NCBI GenBank assembly: GCA_038107835.1
Contig: JAYNHH010000022.1
Span: 1 to 41,598 of the forward strand
DNA from: MED-G116 sp038107835
GTDB taxonomy: Bacteria > Pseudomonadota > Alphaproteobacteria > Puniceispirillales > Puniceispirillaceae
Direction: 5' to 3'
Length of the DNA: 41,598 bases
Each line of letters begins with the position of its first letter. The first letter of the stretch is position 1. Positions 29,409 through 37,754 of this stretch are shown here, piece after piece. The translations under genes were made by a program, and so were the position numbers. The notes beneath the pieces were generated by a model. That model had not been told where the DNA came from and did not search any database. It saw nothing but the letters and a program-made list of their open reading frames with translations.

Positions 29409-30338
29409 ATGAAAATTCTCTCCTGCAATAGTAATCGTCCTCTGGCAGAGGCTATTGCAACCTATCTTGATGTCCCCCTCACAAAAGCAGATGTCCGGCG
29501 TTTTGCCGACATGGAAGTGTTCGTTGAAATTGGCGAGAATGTCCGCGGCGAGGATGTCTTTGTCGTGCAGTCGACCTGTTTTCCGGCGAATGACAATGTC
29601 ATGGAACTGCTTGTTGCGCTGGATGCGCTGCGCCGGGGTTCAGCCCGCCGCATCACGGCTGTCCTGCCCTATTATGGCTATGCGCGCCAGGATCGGAAAT
29701 CCGGGCCGCGCACGCCTATCTCGGCAAAGCTGCTGGCCAATCTGATCACCTCCGCCGGTGCCGACAGGGTGCTGACGATTGATCTGCATGCCGGCCAGAT
29801 ACAGGGTTTTTTCGACATTCCCACCGACAATCTGTTTGCCGCGCCGGTGTTCATTGAAGATATCAAGGCGCGCTATGATGGTGCCAAGCTGATGATCGTC
29901 TCGCCCGATGTCGGCGGCGTGGTGCGGGCGCGATCACTGGCAAGCCGGCTTGATGCCGATCTGGCAATCATCGACAAGCGCCGCCCGAAGGCCGGCGTCT
30001 CGGAAGTCATGAACATCATCGGTGACGTCAAGGACCGGCATTGCATCATGGTCGATGACATTGTCGATTCCGGCGGAACGCTGTGCAATGCGGCGGCGGC
30101 CCTGATCAAGGATGGCGCCCTCAGCGTCGATGCCTATGTCACGCATGGCGTGCTGTCAGGCGGCGCGGTAAGCCGGGTTGCGTCATCACCACTGAATTCG
30201 CTGGTGACAACCGATTCCATCCCCGCCACCGAAGCGGTGCGCGTGGCCCGCAATATCCGCCATATCTCGGTGGCACCACTGCTTGGCGAGGCAATCAAGC
30301 GGATCAATGAGGAACGGTCTGTCTCGACCCTGTTCTAG
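29409..30338 (+). CDS. prs: Ribose-phosphate pyrophosphokinase
   Basis: Prs makes PRPP from ribose 5-phosphate and ATP for purine, pyrimidine, histidine, tryptophan and NAD synthesis. The 309-residue product has the ATP-binding YYGYARQDRKSGPRTPI, the Mg/ATP histidine in DLHAGQIQGFF, VVSPDVGGVVRAR, and the PRPP-binding loop IMVDDIVDSGGTLCNAA. A 133-base upstream region from the pgeF side contains AATTGCGATAAA at 29301-29312, also found upstream of lgt, but no clear promoter boxes. Confidence 0.97.
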   Translation: MKILSCNSNRPLAEAIATYLDVPLTKADVRRFADMEVFVEIGENVRGEDVFVVQSTCFPANDNVMELLVALDALRRGSARRITAVLPYYGYARQDRKSGPRTPISAKLLANLITSAGADRVLTIDLHAGQIQGFFDIPTDNLFAAPVFIEDIKARYDGAKLMIVSPDVGGVVRARSLASRLDADLAIIDKRRPKAGVSEVMNIIGDVKDRHCIMVDDIVDSGGTLCNAAAALIKDGALSVDAYVTHGVLSGGAVSRVASSPLNSLVTTDSIPATEAVRVARNIRHISVAPLLGEAIKRINEERSVSTLF

Positions 30339-30431
30339 ATGAATCTGGCTGGCAGCAGGTCCGGCCCGCAGGGCTGGCGGCAGGCCGCTGCCCTTATCGG
30401 CCGCAAAGCCCCGTCTCCTCCCCGAAAGCGC

Positions 30432-30460
30432 TTGTCTTTTCGCGACAATAAGCCTATATC
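30432..30460 (+). promoter_or_regulatory. Candidate sigma-70 promoter for rplY
   Basis: TTGTCT (30432-30437) and TATATC (30455-30460) are separated by exactly 17 bases, in the 180-base gap between prs and rplY, about 59 bases before the rplY start. Position and spacing support it; no transcript data are available here. Confidence 0.4.
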
Positions 30461-30518
30461 TCCGGTCGCCGTGCACCCCTGGAGGCACGGACCATTGTCA
30501 TACGTCAAGGAGTAAGCA

Positions 30519-31160
30519 ATGTCTGACATTACAACCATCAGCGCTAATCAGCGCGAACGGGTCGGTAAGGGGTCCGCCCGTGCGGCACGCCGCGCAGGCC
30601 AAGTCCCTGCCGTCATTTATGGCGACAAGAAGGACCCGCTGGGCATCACCATGGAAGCCCGGGAAATCACCAAAATCGTCCATCAGCCCGGAATTTTCGG
30701 CCGGCTTCTGGAAGTTACCGTCGACGGCCAGAAAAACACCGTGCTGACACGTGACATCCAGTTCCATCCGGTAACCGATGTGGTGATGCATATGGATTTT
30801 CTGCGCGTATCCGGCAGCGCCAAAGTCGCCGTTGCGGTGCCTGTTGAATTCATCAATGAGGACAGCTGTCCTGCCCTGAAGATCGGTGGCGTTCTCAACG
30901 TTGTCCGCTATGAGGTGGAGTTAAACTGCCCGGCGACAGCCATTCCGGAAAAGATCACCGTCGATCTCGATGGGCTGAAGATTGGTGACTCGATCCACAT
31001 CAGCGCCATTCCGCTTCCCGACGGTGTCGAGCCGACCATCACCGACCGCGACTTCACCGTTGCCACATTGCAGTCACCTGGTGGCGGCGTGAAAAACGAA
31101 GACGAGGACGAGGGTGAGGCTGAAGCCGACGACGGAACCGAAGAGGGCGATTCAGAGTAA
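30519..31160 (+). CDS. rplY: 50S ribosomal protein L25/general stress protein Ctc
   Basis: L25 binds 5S rRNA in the large subunit. The 213-residue product is the long (Ctc/TL5) form: an N-terminal 5S-binding beta barrel (ERVGKGSARAARRAGQVPAVIYG ... DIQFHPVTDVVMHMDFLRV), a second domain (PVEFINEDSCPALKIGGVLNVVRYEVELNCPA...) and a very acidic tail. GGAG lies 9 bases before the ATG. pth follows, as in many bacteria, since both act on translation. Confidence 0.96.
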   Translation: MSDITTISANQRERVGKGSARAARRAGQVPAVIYGDKKDPLGITMEAREITKIVHQPGIFGRLLEVTVDGQKNTVLTRDIQFHPVTDVVMHMDFLRVSGSAKVAVAVPVEFINEDSCPALKIGGVLNVVRYEVELNCPATAIPEKITVDLDGLKIGDSIHISAIPLPDGVEPTITDRDFTVATLQSPGGGVKNEDEDEGEAEADDGTEEGDSE

Positions 31161-31161
31161 G

Positions 31162-31178
31162 CGGTGGCACTGCCACCG
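31162..31178. repeat. Perfect GC-rich hairpin between rplY and pth
   Basis: CGGTGGCA and TGCCACCG flank a single C, starting two bases after the rplY stop. No T run follows, so it is unlikely to be a terminator. It may affect mRNA stability or read-through into pth. Confidence 0.55.
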
Positions 31179-31207
31179 GCTTGACAGGAACCGACCGAAA
31201 CAGAGCC

Positions 31208-31825
31208 ATGCTGCTATTTGTAGGCCTTGGGAACCCCGGATCAGACTATGCCAGAAACAGGCATAATGCTGGCTTCATCGCGGTTGACAGGCTTGCCCGG
31301 CGGCATGGCTTTTCTGATTGGAAGGCCAAATCAGGCGCGCTGATTGCCGATGGCCGGATTGGCACGGAAAAGGTGCTTCTGGTGAAGCCGCAGAGCTTCA
31401 TGAACAAATCCGGCCTGCCGGTCGCCGAAATTGCCCGTTTCTATAAAATCCCCGCTGGCGATATCTTTGTTTTCTATGACGAGATCGACCTTGCCATCGG
31501 CAAGGTGCGGCTGAAACAGGGCGGAGGACATGGTGGCCATAATGGCATCCGCGATCTCGATCGGCATCTGGGCGCTGACTATTGGCGTGTGCGTATTGGC
31601 GTTGGCCGCCCGCCAGCGCGGATCGACGTGAGGAACTGGGTGCTGATGGATTTTGCCAGGGATGAGCTGGAAGGGTGGCTGGCCGATCTCGCCACCGCCA
31701 TGGCCGATGAGGCCAACCGGCTGGTCAGCCATGACACCGAGGGTTTTCAGAGCCGCGTTGCCTTTCTGGCACCCGCGCCAAAGGCTGAGACAACAACAGA
31801 CACAACACGGACACAGGATAGCTAA
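31208..31825 (+). CDS. pth: Peptidyl-tRNA hydrolase
   Basis: Pth recycles tRNA from peptidyl-tRNAs released by stalled ribosomes. The 205-residue product has the opening FVGLGNPGSDYARNRHNAGF with the catalytic His in NRHNAGF, KPQSFMNKSG, FYDEIDLAIGKVRLKQGGGHGGHNG and RIGVGRPPAR. The ATG at 31208 matches family starts; the TTG at 31181 in the same frame would add nine residues. ychF starts one base after its stop. Confidence 0.97.
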   Translation: MLLFVGLGNPGSDYARNRHNAGFIAVDRLARRHGFSDWKAKSGALIADGRIGTEKVLLVKPQSFMNKSGLPVAEIARFYKIPAGDIFVFYDEIDLAIGKVRLKQGGGHGGHNGIRDLDRHLGADYWRVRIGVGRPPARIDVRNWVLMDFARDELEGWLADLATAMADEANRLVSHDTEGFQSRVAFLAPAPKAETTTDTTRTQDS

Positions 31826-31826
31826 G

Positions 31827-32927
31827 ATGGGATTTAACTGCGGCATTGTCGGCCTGCCAAATGTTGGCAAATCAACCCTGTTCAACGCCTTGACGGAAAC
31901 CGCCGCCGCCGATGCCGCGAATTATCCGTTCTGCACCATCGAGCCGAACACCGGCCGTGTTTCGGTGCCTGACACACGCCTTGATGCGCTTGCCGCGCTG
32001 GCCAAATCGGCAAATGTGATCCCTACACAGCTGGAATTTGTCGATATCGCCGGGCTTGTCCGCGGCGCCGCCCAGGGCGAAGGGCTTGGCAATCAGTTTC
32101 TGGCCAATATCCGCGAGGTCGACGCGATTGCGCATGTCCTTCGCTGTTTCGAGGATGGCGAGATTACCCATGTCGAGGGTTCGGTTGACCCGATCCGCGA
32201 TGCCGCGACCATCGAGACCGAGCTGATGCTTGCCGATATCGAGTCACTCGAACGCCGGATGGCAGCGCTGGTGAAGAAATCAAGAGGCGGCGATGCCGAG
32301 GCGAAAAGCGATCTGGCACTGATGGAAAAACTGTTTGCCCAGCTTTCTGACGGCGTACCGGCGCGGCGCGCAACCGGACTGGGCGAGGCCGAGGCGCGGC
32401 GTCTGCCCTATCTGCAGCTGCTGACCTCAAAGCCGGTTCTCTATGTATGCAATGTCGGCGAGAGCGAGGCGGCAAGCGGCAATGCGTTCTGTGAGGCGGT
32501 GGCTGCGCAGGCCGCCGAGGAAGGCGCGGCACATGTCATTGTCTCGGCTGCAATCGAGGCGGAAATCAGCCAGCTCGACAGCGGGGACAAGGCTGAGTTT
32601 CTGGCTGAGCTGGGGCTTGAGGAAACCGGGCTGGCGCGCCTGATCAGGGCCGGTTACGGACTGCTTGACCTGCTGACGTTCTTTACCGTCGGACCCAAGG
32701 AAGCGCGGGCCTGGACCGTGGCAAAGGGTGCGACGGCACCGATGGCCGCCGGTGTCATCCATACCGATTTCCAGCGCGGCTTTATCCGCGCCGAAACCAT
32801 CGCCTATGATGATTATGTCGCCAATAGCGGTGAGGCTGGCGCCAAGGATGCTGGCAAGCTGCGCATCGAGGGGGCCGATTATCAGGTGATTGATGGAGAT
32901 GTGTTCCATTTCCGGTTCAATGTCTGA
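31827..32927 (+). CDS. ychF: Redox-regulated ATPase YchF (OLA1 family)
   Basis: YchF is an Obg-related P-loop protein that prefers ATP, binds ribosomes and modulates stress responses. The 366-residue product (usual 363) has the G1 motif GLPNVGKSTLFNALT at the N-terminus, G3 FVDIAGLVRGAAQGEGLGNQFL, a central coiled coil, an NVGE sequence in place of the GTP-specific NKxD, and a C-terminal TGS domain (GPKEARAWTVAKGATAPMAAGVIHTDFQRGFIRAE). It lies directly after pth with one base between. Confidence 0.97.
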   Translation: MGFNCGIVGLPNVGKSTLFNALTETAAADAANYPFCTIEPNTGRVSVPDTRLDALAALAKSANVIPTQLEFVDIAGLVRGAAQGEGLGNQFLANIREVDAIAHVLRCFEDGEITHVEGSVDPIRDAATIETELMLADIESLERRMAALVKKSRGGDAEAKSDLALMEKLFAQLSDGVPARRATGLGEAEARRLPYLQLLTSKPVLYVCNVGESEAASGNAFCEAVAAQAAEEGAAHVIVSAAIEAEISQLDSGDKAEFLAELGLEETGLARLIRAGYGLLDLLTFFTVGPKEARAWTVAKGATAPMAAGVIHTDFQRGFIRAETIAYDDYVANSGEAGAKDAGKLRIEGADYQVIDGDVFHFRFNV

Positions 32928-32998
32928 CGGCCAAACGCACCATCCTTCGGGATGATCTGACGCTTGCGTTATTTTATTGCCACCGCCTAGGCTGCGGC

Positions 32999-33925
32999 AT
33001 GTCCACAGCCAAACACAACAAGCGCCCGGACAAGCAACATCTCATTGGTATGGGCTGTATGGCTGTCGCTGCGATCCTGTTTCCCGTCAAGGACAGCTTC
33101 ATCAAGGCGCAGGATGAAAGGGTGCCGATTCTCCTGGCAATCGCCATCTATTTCACCTTCCAGAGCCTGATTGCGATCTGCATTCTGGTTGGTCTGCGCG
33201 GCCAGCGGATCCGCAATCCCTATACCGGTCTCAGCGCTGTTGCCCTCGCCCGGTCAACAGCCCTCGCCAGCTCGCTTGGCATCTTTTTTGTCAGCCTGCG
33301 GTTTGTGCCAATCGCCAATGCCGTAACGCTGTTCACCGTGCAGGGATTGTTCTGTCTGATTTTCACCCATCTGCTTCTGGGCGAACGAATGCGCCCCATC
33401 CACCTTCTGGTTCTGGCGCTGGCGAGTGTTGGCGTTGTCATCATCGTCAGACCTGCAGAGCTGGGCGACCATCTGCTGGTCAACATGATGCCGGTGATTT
33501 CAGCAGCCCTGTTCGGCCTCTATATCGTTCTGACCCGCAGATTACCGCGATGCCACCACCCGGTTGAACTGCTCTTCCAGGACGGTGTCTTTGCCGGTAT
33601 CGCCTTCAGCGTTGCTTTTCTTGTCTCAGCACAGTTGATGGGGGACGGCTCTACAGCCAACCGGCCCGACCTTGCGACGATCGTCACCGCGCCAGCAATT
33701 GCCGCACTGATTGGTACAATCTCGTCGCTGATGATGATTGGTGCCGCCCGTCTGACGCCCGCTGCCAAACTGGCTCCGGTCAGCTATCTCGAAATTGTCA
33801 GTGCCAGCTGCATCGGCGTGTTCGTCTTTGCCGAGATGCTGACGCCGGGTACAATCCTCGGGATGCTCATCGTTGTTGGCGTCTGTCTGGCAAATGTGAT
33901 GACATCCCGGCGCAGCGACGCATAA
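32999..33925 (+). CDS. EamA/DMT-superfamily membrane transporter
   Basis: The 308-residue product is an integral membrane protein with about ten hydrophobic helices in two EamA halves, as usual for drug/metabolite transporters. Segments such as FVPIANAVTLFTVQGLFCLIFTHLLLGERM and APVSYLEIVSASCIGVFVFAEMLTPG show the duplicated pattern with the glutamate-rich loop. The substrate cannot be told. It ends at a strong two-way terminator shared with the convergent cytochrome c1 gene. Confidence 0.9.
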   Translation: MSTAKHNKRPDKQHLIGMGCMAVAAILFPVKDSFIKAQDERVPILLAIAIYFTFQSLIAICILVGLRGQRIRNPYTGLSAVALARSTALASSLGIFFVSLRFVPIANAVTLFTVQGLFCLIFTHLLLGERMRPIHLLVLALASVGVVIIVRPAELGDHLLVNMMPVISAALFGLYIVLTRRLPRCHHPVELLFQDGVFAGIAFSVAFLVSAQLMGDGSTANRPDLATIVTAPAIAALIGTISSLMMIGAARLTPAAKLAPVSYLEIVSASCIGVFVFAEMLTPGTILGMLIVVGVCLANVMTSRRSDA

Positions 33926-33958
33926 AAAAAACCCCCGGATCTGACGCCGGGGGTTTTT
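33924..33958. terminator. Bidirectional rho-independent terminator
   Basis: AAAAACCCCCGG (33927-33938) pairs with CCGGGGGTTTTT (33947-33958) around an 8-base loop. The A run on the left and T run on the right make it work on both strands, ending the EamA gene on the plus strand and petC on the minus strand. Confidence 0.93.
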
Positions 33959-33982
33959 GGTTATTCATCTCCTGCCACTGTC

Positions 33983-34753
33983 CTAGTGGACGTCAGCCCA
34001 GACGCGGCGCTTGGCCATGTAGGACATGATCAGGAAAATGCTGAGGAAGAACACCGCAGCGACACCGATGCGCTTGCGCACCTCGAGCTTTGGCTCTGCG
34101 GCCCACATCAGAAAATGCGTAACGTCGGCGGCAAGCGCCTCAGTGCTGGTCGAGGCACCGTCGGCATATTCAACATCATCGCCATAGATCGGCTGTGGCA
34201 TCGCGATCAGATAACCGGAATAGGCGTTGTTGTAATACATGCCCTCGGGGACATCGACACTGGCCGGTGCGTCCTCATAGCCAACAAGCAGGCTGTAGAG
34301 ATAGTCCGGGCCATGCGCGCGCGCCTTGGCGATCAGTGACAGATCGGGCGGCAAGGCACCATTATTGTTGGCACGGGCCTCATTGTCGTTCCGATAGGGG
34401 CTTGGCATGCGGTCAGCAGGGCGTGCCGGACGCATGAACATCTCGCCATCCTCGTCAGGGCCGTCCTCGACCTCATATTCGGCAGCAATCACCTTGATCT
34501 CGGCTTCGTTATAGCCAAGATCGGCGAGGTTGCGAAACGCCATATATTCCATCGAATGACAGCCGGCACAAACCTCGAGATAGACCTGAAAGCCACGCTG
34601 CATCGATGCCTTGTCATAATGCCCGAAAATGCCAGCAAAACTCCAGTCGTTCTTGAGCAGCGTGACGTTGCCGCCACCCGCCGCCGATGCCGCACCGGGC
34701 ATGCCAACAGCCGACAGCATAGCCATCATGGTTGCAAAGATAAATTTACGCAT
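33983..34753 (-). CDS. petC: Cytochrome c1 of the bc1 complex
   Basis: Cytochrome c1 passes electrons from the Rieske protein to soluble cytochrome c. The 256-residue product has an N-terminal signal peptide (MRKFIFATMMAMLSAV ... AASAAGG), the heme motif CAGCH near residue 62, the acidic region DGPDEDGE, the FMRPARPADRMPSPY and ARANNNGALPPDLSLIAKAR family segments, and a C-terminal membrane anchor (AAVFFLSIFLIMSYM). The start overlaps the petB stop by one base (TGATG), showing coupling. Confidence 0.97.
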   Translation of the reverse strand: MRKFIFATMMAMLSAVGMPGAASAAGGGNVTLLKNDWSFAGIFGHYDKASMQRGFQVYLEVCAGCHSMEYMAFRNLADLGYNEAEIKVIAAEYEVEDGPDEDGEMFMRPARPADRMPSPYRNDNEARANNNGALPPDLSLIAKARAHGPDYLYSLLVGYEDAPASVDVPEGMYYNNAYSGYLIAMPQPIYGDDVEYADGASTSTEALAADVTHFLMWAAEPKLEVRKRIGVAAVFFLSIFLIMSYMAKRRVWADVH

Positions 34754-35979
34754 CAGACGGCCTCCCCAGTCGTCGCCAGCACCGGTTCCGAAATGGATTT
34801 CGGCAACGGTTTGGTATTTTCAAAAACACTCAGCATCGGCAGGATCACCAGGAAATGCAGGAAATACCATGCCGTGGCAACACGGGACAGCGTCACATAG
34901 ATGCCTTCGGCGGGCTTACCGCCAAGATAGCCAAGCGCAATCGCGTCGATGAACAGCAGCCAGAAGAAGATGCGGAACACCGGGCGGAACCGTGCCGAGC
35001 GCACGGGTGAACGGTCAAGCCATGGCAGGATGAACAGAATGGCAATCGCGCCAAACATCAACAGAACGCCGCCCAGCTTGTCCGGCACGGCCCGCAGGAT
35101 CGCGTAGAAAGGCAGGAAATACCATTCGGGAACGATATGCGCCGGAGTCTGCATCGGGTTGGCCGGGATGTAATTGTCCGGATGCCCCATCGCGTTCGGG
35201 AAAAAGAACACGGCAATAGCAAGCAGCAGCAGGAACATGGCAATGCCGACAATGTCCTTGATGGTGTAATAGGGGTGGAAGGAGATGGTGTCCTGCTTGC
35301 CCTTTGTATCGATGCCGATCGGGTTGTTCGAACCGAAACGGTGCAATGCCACGATGTGCAGCACAACAACGCCGGCAATCAGGAACGGCATCAGATAATG
35401 CAGCGAGAAAAACCGGTTCAAGGTCGGGTTGTCAACCGAGAAACCACCCCACAGGAAGGTCACGATGCTCTCGCCAACAAGCGGAATGGCCGAAAACAGG
35501 TTGGTGATCACGGTGGCACCCCAGAAGCTCATCTGACCCCAAGGCAGAACATAGCCCATGAACGCTGTCGCCATCATCAGCAGGAAGATGACAACGCCCA
35601 GAATCCACAGCAATTCGCGTGGCGCCTTGTAGGAGCCGTAATAAAGACCGCGGAAAATATGCAGATAGACGACGATGAAGAAGAAACTCGCCGTGTTCAT
35701 GTGAATATAGCGGATCAGCCAGCCATGATTGACGTCGCGCATGATGCGTTCAACCGATTCAAACGCATAATCGACATGGGCGGTGTAGCTCATCGCCAGA
35801 ACGATGCCGGTGACAATCATGATCACCAGCGACAGACCGGCAAGGCTGCCGAAATTCCACATATAGTTCAGGTTCTTTGGTGTCGGATATTCATTTGCCG
35901 TGTGATCCAGCATGGAAAAGACCGGCAGGCGATGGTCAATCCATCTGACGACCGGATTTGAAAATTTTGCAGCAGACAT
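34753..35979 (-). CDS. petB: Cytochrome b of the bc1 complex
   Basis: Cytochrome b holds the two quinone sites and both b hemes in the inner membrane. The 408-residue product has about eight helices, the heme-ligand histidine regions (IRYIHMNTASFFFIVVYLHIF and LFSLHY... LIAGVVVLHIVALHRFGSNNP), and the Qo-site PEWYFLPFYAILRAVPDKLGG. It lies 30 bases after the petA stop, in the order petA-petB-petC common to alphaproteobacteria. Confidence 0.98.
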   Translation of the reverse strand: MSAAKFSNPVVRWIDHRLPVFSMLDHTANEYPTPKNLNYMWNFGSLAGLSLVIMIVTGIVLAMSYTAHVDYAFESVERIMRDVNHGWLIRYIHMNTASFFFIVVYLHIFRGLYYGSYKAPRELLWILGVVIFLLMMATAFMGYVLPWGQMSFWGATVITNLFSAIPLVGESIVTFLWGGFSVDNPTLNRFFSLHYLMPFLIAGVVVLHIVALHRFGSNNPIGIDTKGKQDTISFHPYYTIKDIVGIAMFLLLLAIAVFFFPNAMGHPDNYIPANPMQTPAHIVPEWYFLPFYAILRAVPDKLGGVLLMFGAIAILFILPWLDRSPVRSARFRPVFRIFFWLLFIDAIALGYLGGKPAEGIYVTLSRVATAWYFLHFLVILPMLSVFENTKPLPKSISEPVLATTGEAV

Positions 35980-36009
35980 CTCTGTATTGCCTCCAGTAGA
36001 ACGAGAAGA

Positions 36010-36573
36010 TTAACCGATACGAATTACGCTATCAGACAGGAAATCATAGGGCGGCACCTCGAGATTGGTCGGCGCCGGCCCCTTACGGATCCGGCCAGAG
36101 GTGTCGTAGTGCGAGCCATGGCAGGGGCAGAACCAGCCGTCATAGTCGCCTTTGACATCGCCGGTCTTCTGGCCAAGCGGCACGCAGCCAAGATGCGTAC
36201 ACACCCCGACAACAACCAGCAATTCGGACCGCTGGACGCGGGCCTCATCTTCCTGCGGGTCGCGCAGTTCAGCGCCGTCAATGGCGTTCGCGCGGGCAAT
36301 CTCGTCAGGCGTGCGATGCCGGATGAAAACCGGCTTGCCGCGCCAGGTCACGGTGATCGCCTGACCCTCTGCAATCTTTGATACATCCACCTCTGTACTC
36401 GCCAGTGCCAGCGTATCAGCCGCTGGGTTCATCTGGTCGATGAGCGGCCACGCAACAGCGCCGGCCCCCACCGCACCCATGGCATAGGTTGCAACGACAA
36501 TAAAGTCGCGGCGGCCTGGCTCCTGCATGCCGTCGGCAGACGATGATTTGGAATTTGACGTCGATTTGGCCAT
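36010..36573 (-). CDS. petA: Rieske iron-sulfur subunit of the bc1 complex
   Basis: The 187-residue product carries a twin-arginine-like N-terminus (PGRRDFIVVATYAMGAVGAGAVAWPLI) that also anchors it in the membrane. The [2Fe-2S] ligands are in CTHLGC and CPCHGSHYD. The start at 36573 follows GAGGACAGA; in-frame ATGs at 36600 and 36627 would add 9 or 18 residues and lack such a site. It opens the petABC operon, with a 221-base region up to hemF that should hold the promoter. Confidence 0.97.
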   Translation of the reverse strand: MAKSTSNSKSSSADGMQEPGRRDFIVVATYAMGAVGAGAVAWPLIDQMNPAADTLALASTEVDVSKIAEGQAITVTWRGKPVFIRHRTPDEIARANAIDGAELRDPQEDEARVQRSELLVVVGVCTHLGCVPLGQKTGDVKGDYDGWFCPCHGSHYDTSGRIRKGPAPTNLEVPPYDFLSDSVIRIG

Positions 36574-36745
36574 TCTGTCCTCTATTGTCTCAAGGCCCAT
36601 ACATGTTTTCCGGGCGTCAGAAAACACCCTGCAAGGCCCACATCCTGTGATGGCAAATTAAACAGTCGGAAACTGTCCCCCTTATTTGCCGACTTTCTAG
36701 CATGGGATCCCTAGTTTTCCCACTTTAATCTGCGTCTTTTCCAGC

Positions 36746-36763
36746 AAAAAATGCGAGGCATTT
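36746..36763 (-). terminator. Possible weak terminator after hemF
   Basis: On the minus strand AAATGC and GCATTT form a 6-bp stem around CTC, and the stem runs into six T. It lies 32 bases past the hemF stop. The stem is AT-rich, so efficiency is doubtful. Confidence 0.4.
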
Positions 36764-36794
36764 GGCCGCGCCCCACAAGCCGGCCCAGCAATCC

Positions 36795-37709
36795 CTAGGG
36801 CCATCTGACCTCTGGCGGCAGGCTCATCAGGATGGCCTCGATGTTGCCACCTGTTTTCAGGCCAAACAGCGTGCCCCGGTCATGCAGCAGGTTGAACTCG
36901 ACATAGCGGCCACGGCGAACCAGCTGGTGATGCCGGTCGGCCTCGTTCCAATCCCGGTTCATACGGGCACGGACAATGCCGGCATAGGTATCACGGAATG
37001 ATGTGCCAACATCGCGGGTGAGAGCAAAATCGGCATCCCAGTCACCGCTGTCGAGATTGTCGTAGAAAATGCCGCCTGCGCCGCGTGGCTCATCACGGTG
37101 CGGCAGGTAAAAATATTCGTCGCACCATGTCTTGAATCGCGGATAATAGGCGGGATCATGGGCATCACAGGCTGCCCTCAGCCCAGCGTGAAAGGCCGGG
37201 CCGGCGCCGTCATCATCGGGAAGCAGCGGAGTGAGATCACCGCCGCCGCCAAACCAGCTGGTCGAGGTGACAATGAACCGGGTGTTCATATGCGCGGCTG
37301 GCACATGTGGGTTCTGCATATGGGCGACCAGCGAAATGCCACCAGCCCAGAATCTGCCATCGGCAGCCGCACCAGGAATGTTGGCGCGAAACTCTTCGGA
37401 AAATTCGCCATGCACGACGGAGATATTGACCCCGACCTTCTCAAACACGCGGCCATGCATCAGGCTCATCTCACCACCGCCGCCACCCTCACGGTTCCAG
37501 CTCTTCCGGGTGAAGGAGCCAGCGGGCTGATCGGCCTTGCTGGTGCCGGCAAGTTCGGTCTCGATGGTCTCGAAGGTGGCGCAGATATCATCGCGCAAGG
37601 CAGCAAACCAGCTGGCCGCAGCCGCTTTGCGCGACTCAATGTCGGTGCCGACGGACCGAAAGTCAGTTTCGCCGATGGCGGCGTTCACCCTGTTGCTCTG
37701 TGATTGCAT
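36795..37709 (-). CDS. hemF: Oxygen-dependent coproporphyrinogen-III oxidase
   Basis: HemF converts coproporphyrinogen III to protoporphyrinogen IX with oxygen in heme synthesis. The 304-residue product shows the family segments VHGEFS, PHVPAAHMNTRFIVTS..WFGGGGDLTP, YYPRFKTWCDEYFYLPHRDEPRGAGGIFYD and the C-terminal GRYVEFNLLHDRGTLFGLKTGGNIEAILMSLPP. No strong ribosome-binding site precedes the ATG. It lies just upstream of petABC on the same strand, which fits supply of heme to the bc1 complex. Confidence 0.97.
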   Translation of the reverse strand: MQSQSNRVNAAIGETDFRSVGTDIESRKAAAASWFAALRDDICATFETIETELAGTSKADQPAGSFTRKSWNREGGGGGEMSLMHGRVFEKVGVNISVVHGEFSEEFRANIPGAAADGRFWAGGISLVAHMQNPHVPAAHMNTRFIVTSTSWFGGGGDLTPLLPDDDGAGPAFHAGLRAACDAHDPAYYPRFKTWCDEYFYLPHRDEPRGAGGIFYDNLDSGDWDADFALTRDVGTSFRDTYAGIVRARMNRDWNEADRHHQLVRRGRYVEFNLLHDRGTLFGLKTGGNIEAILMSLPPEVRWP

Positions 37710-37754
37710 GGCTGTAGTGATGCTGCCTTTCCTTCTGCGCCCAGCGCCGCGGGC

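Noticed and set aside
32941..32954. CATCC-TTCG-GGATG hairpin after ychF as a terminator
   Set aside because: The stem is stable with a UUCG loop, but no T run follows and the next gene is on the same strand, so I did not list it as a terminator.
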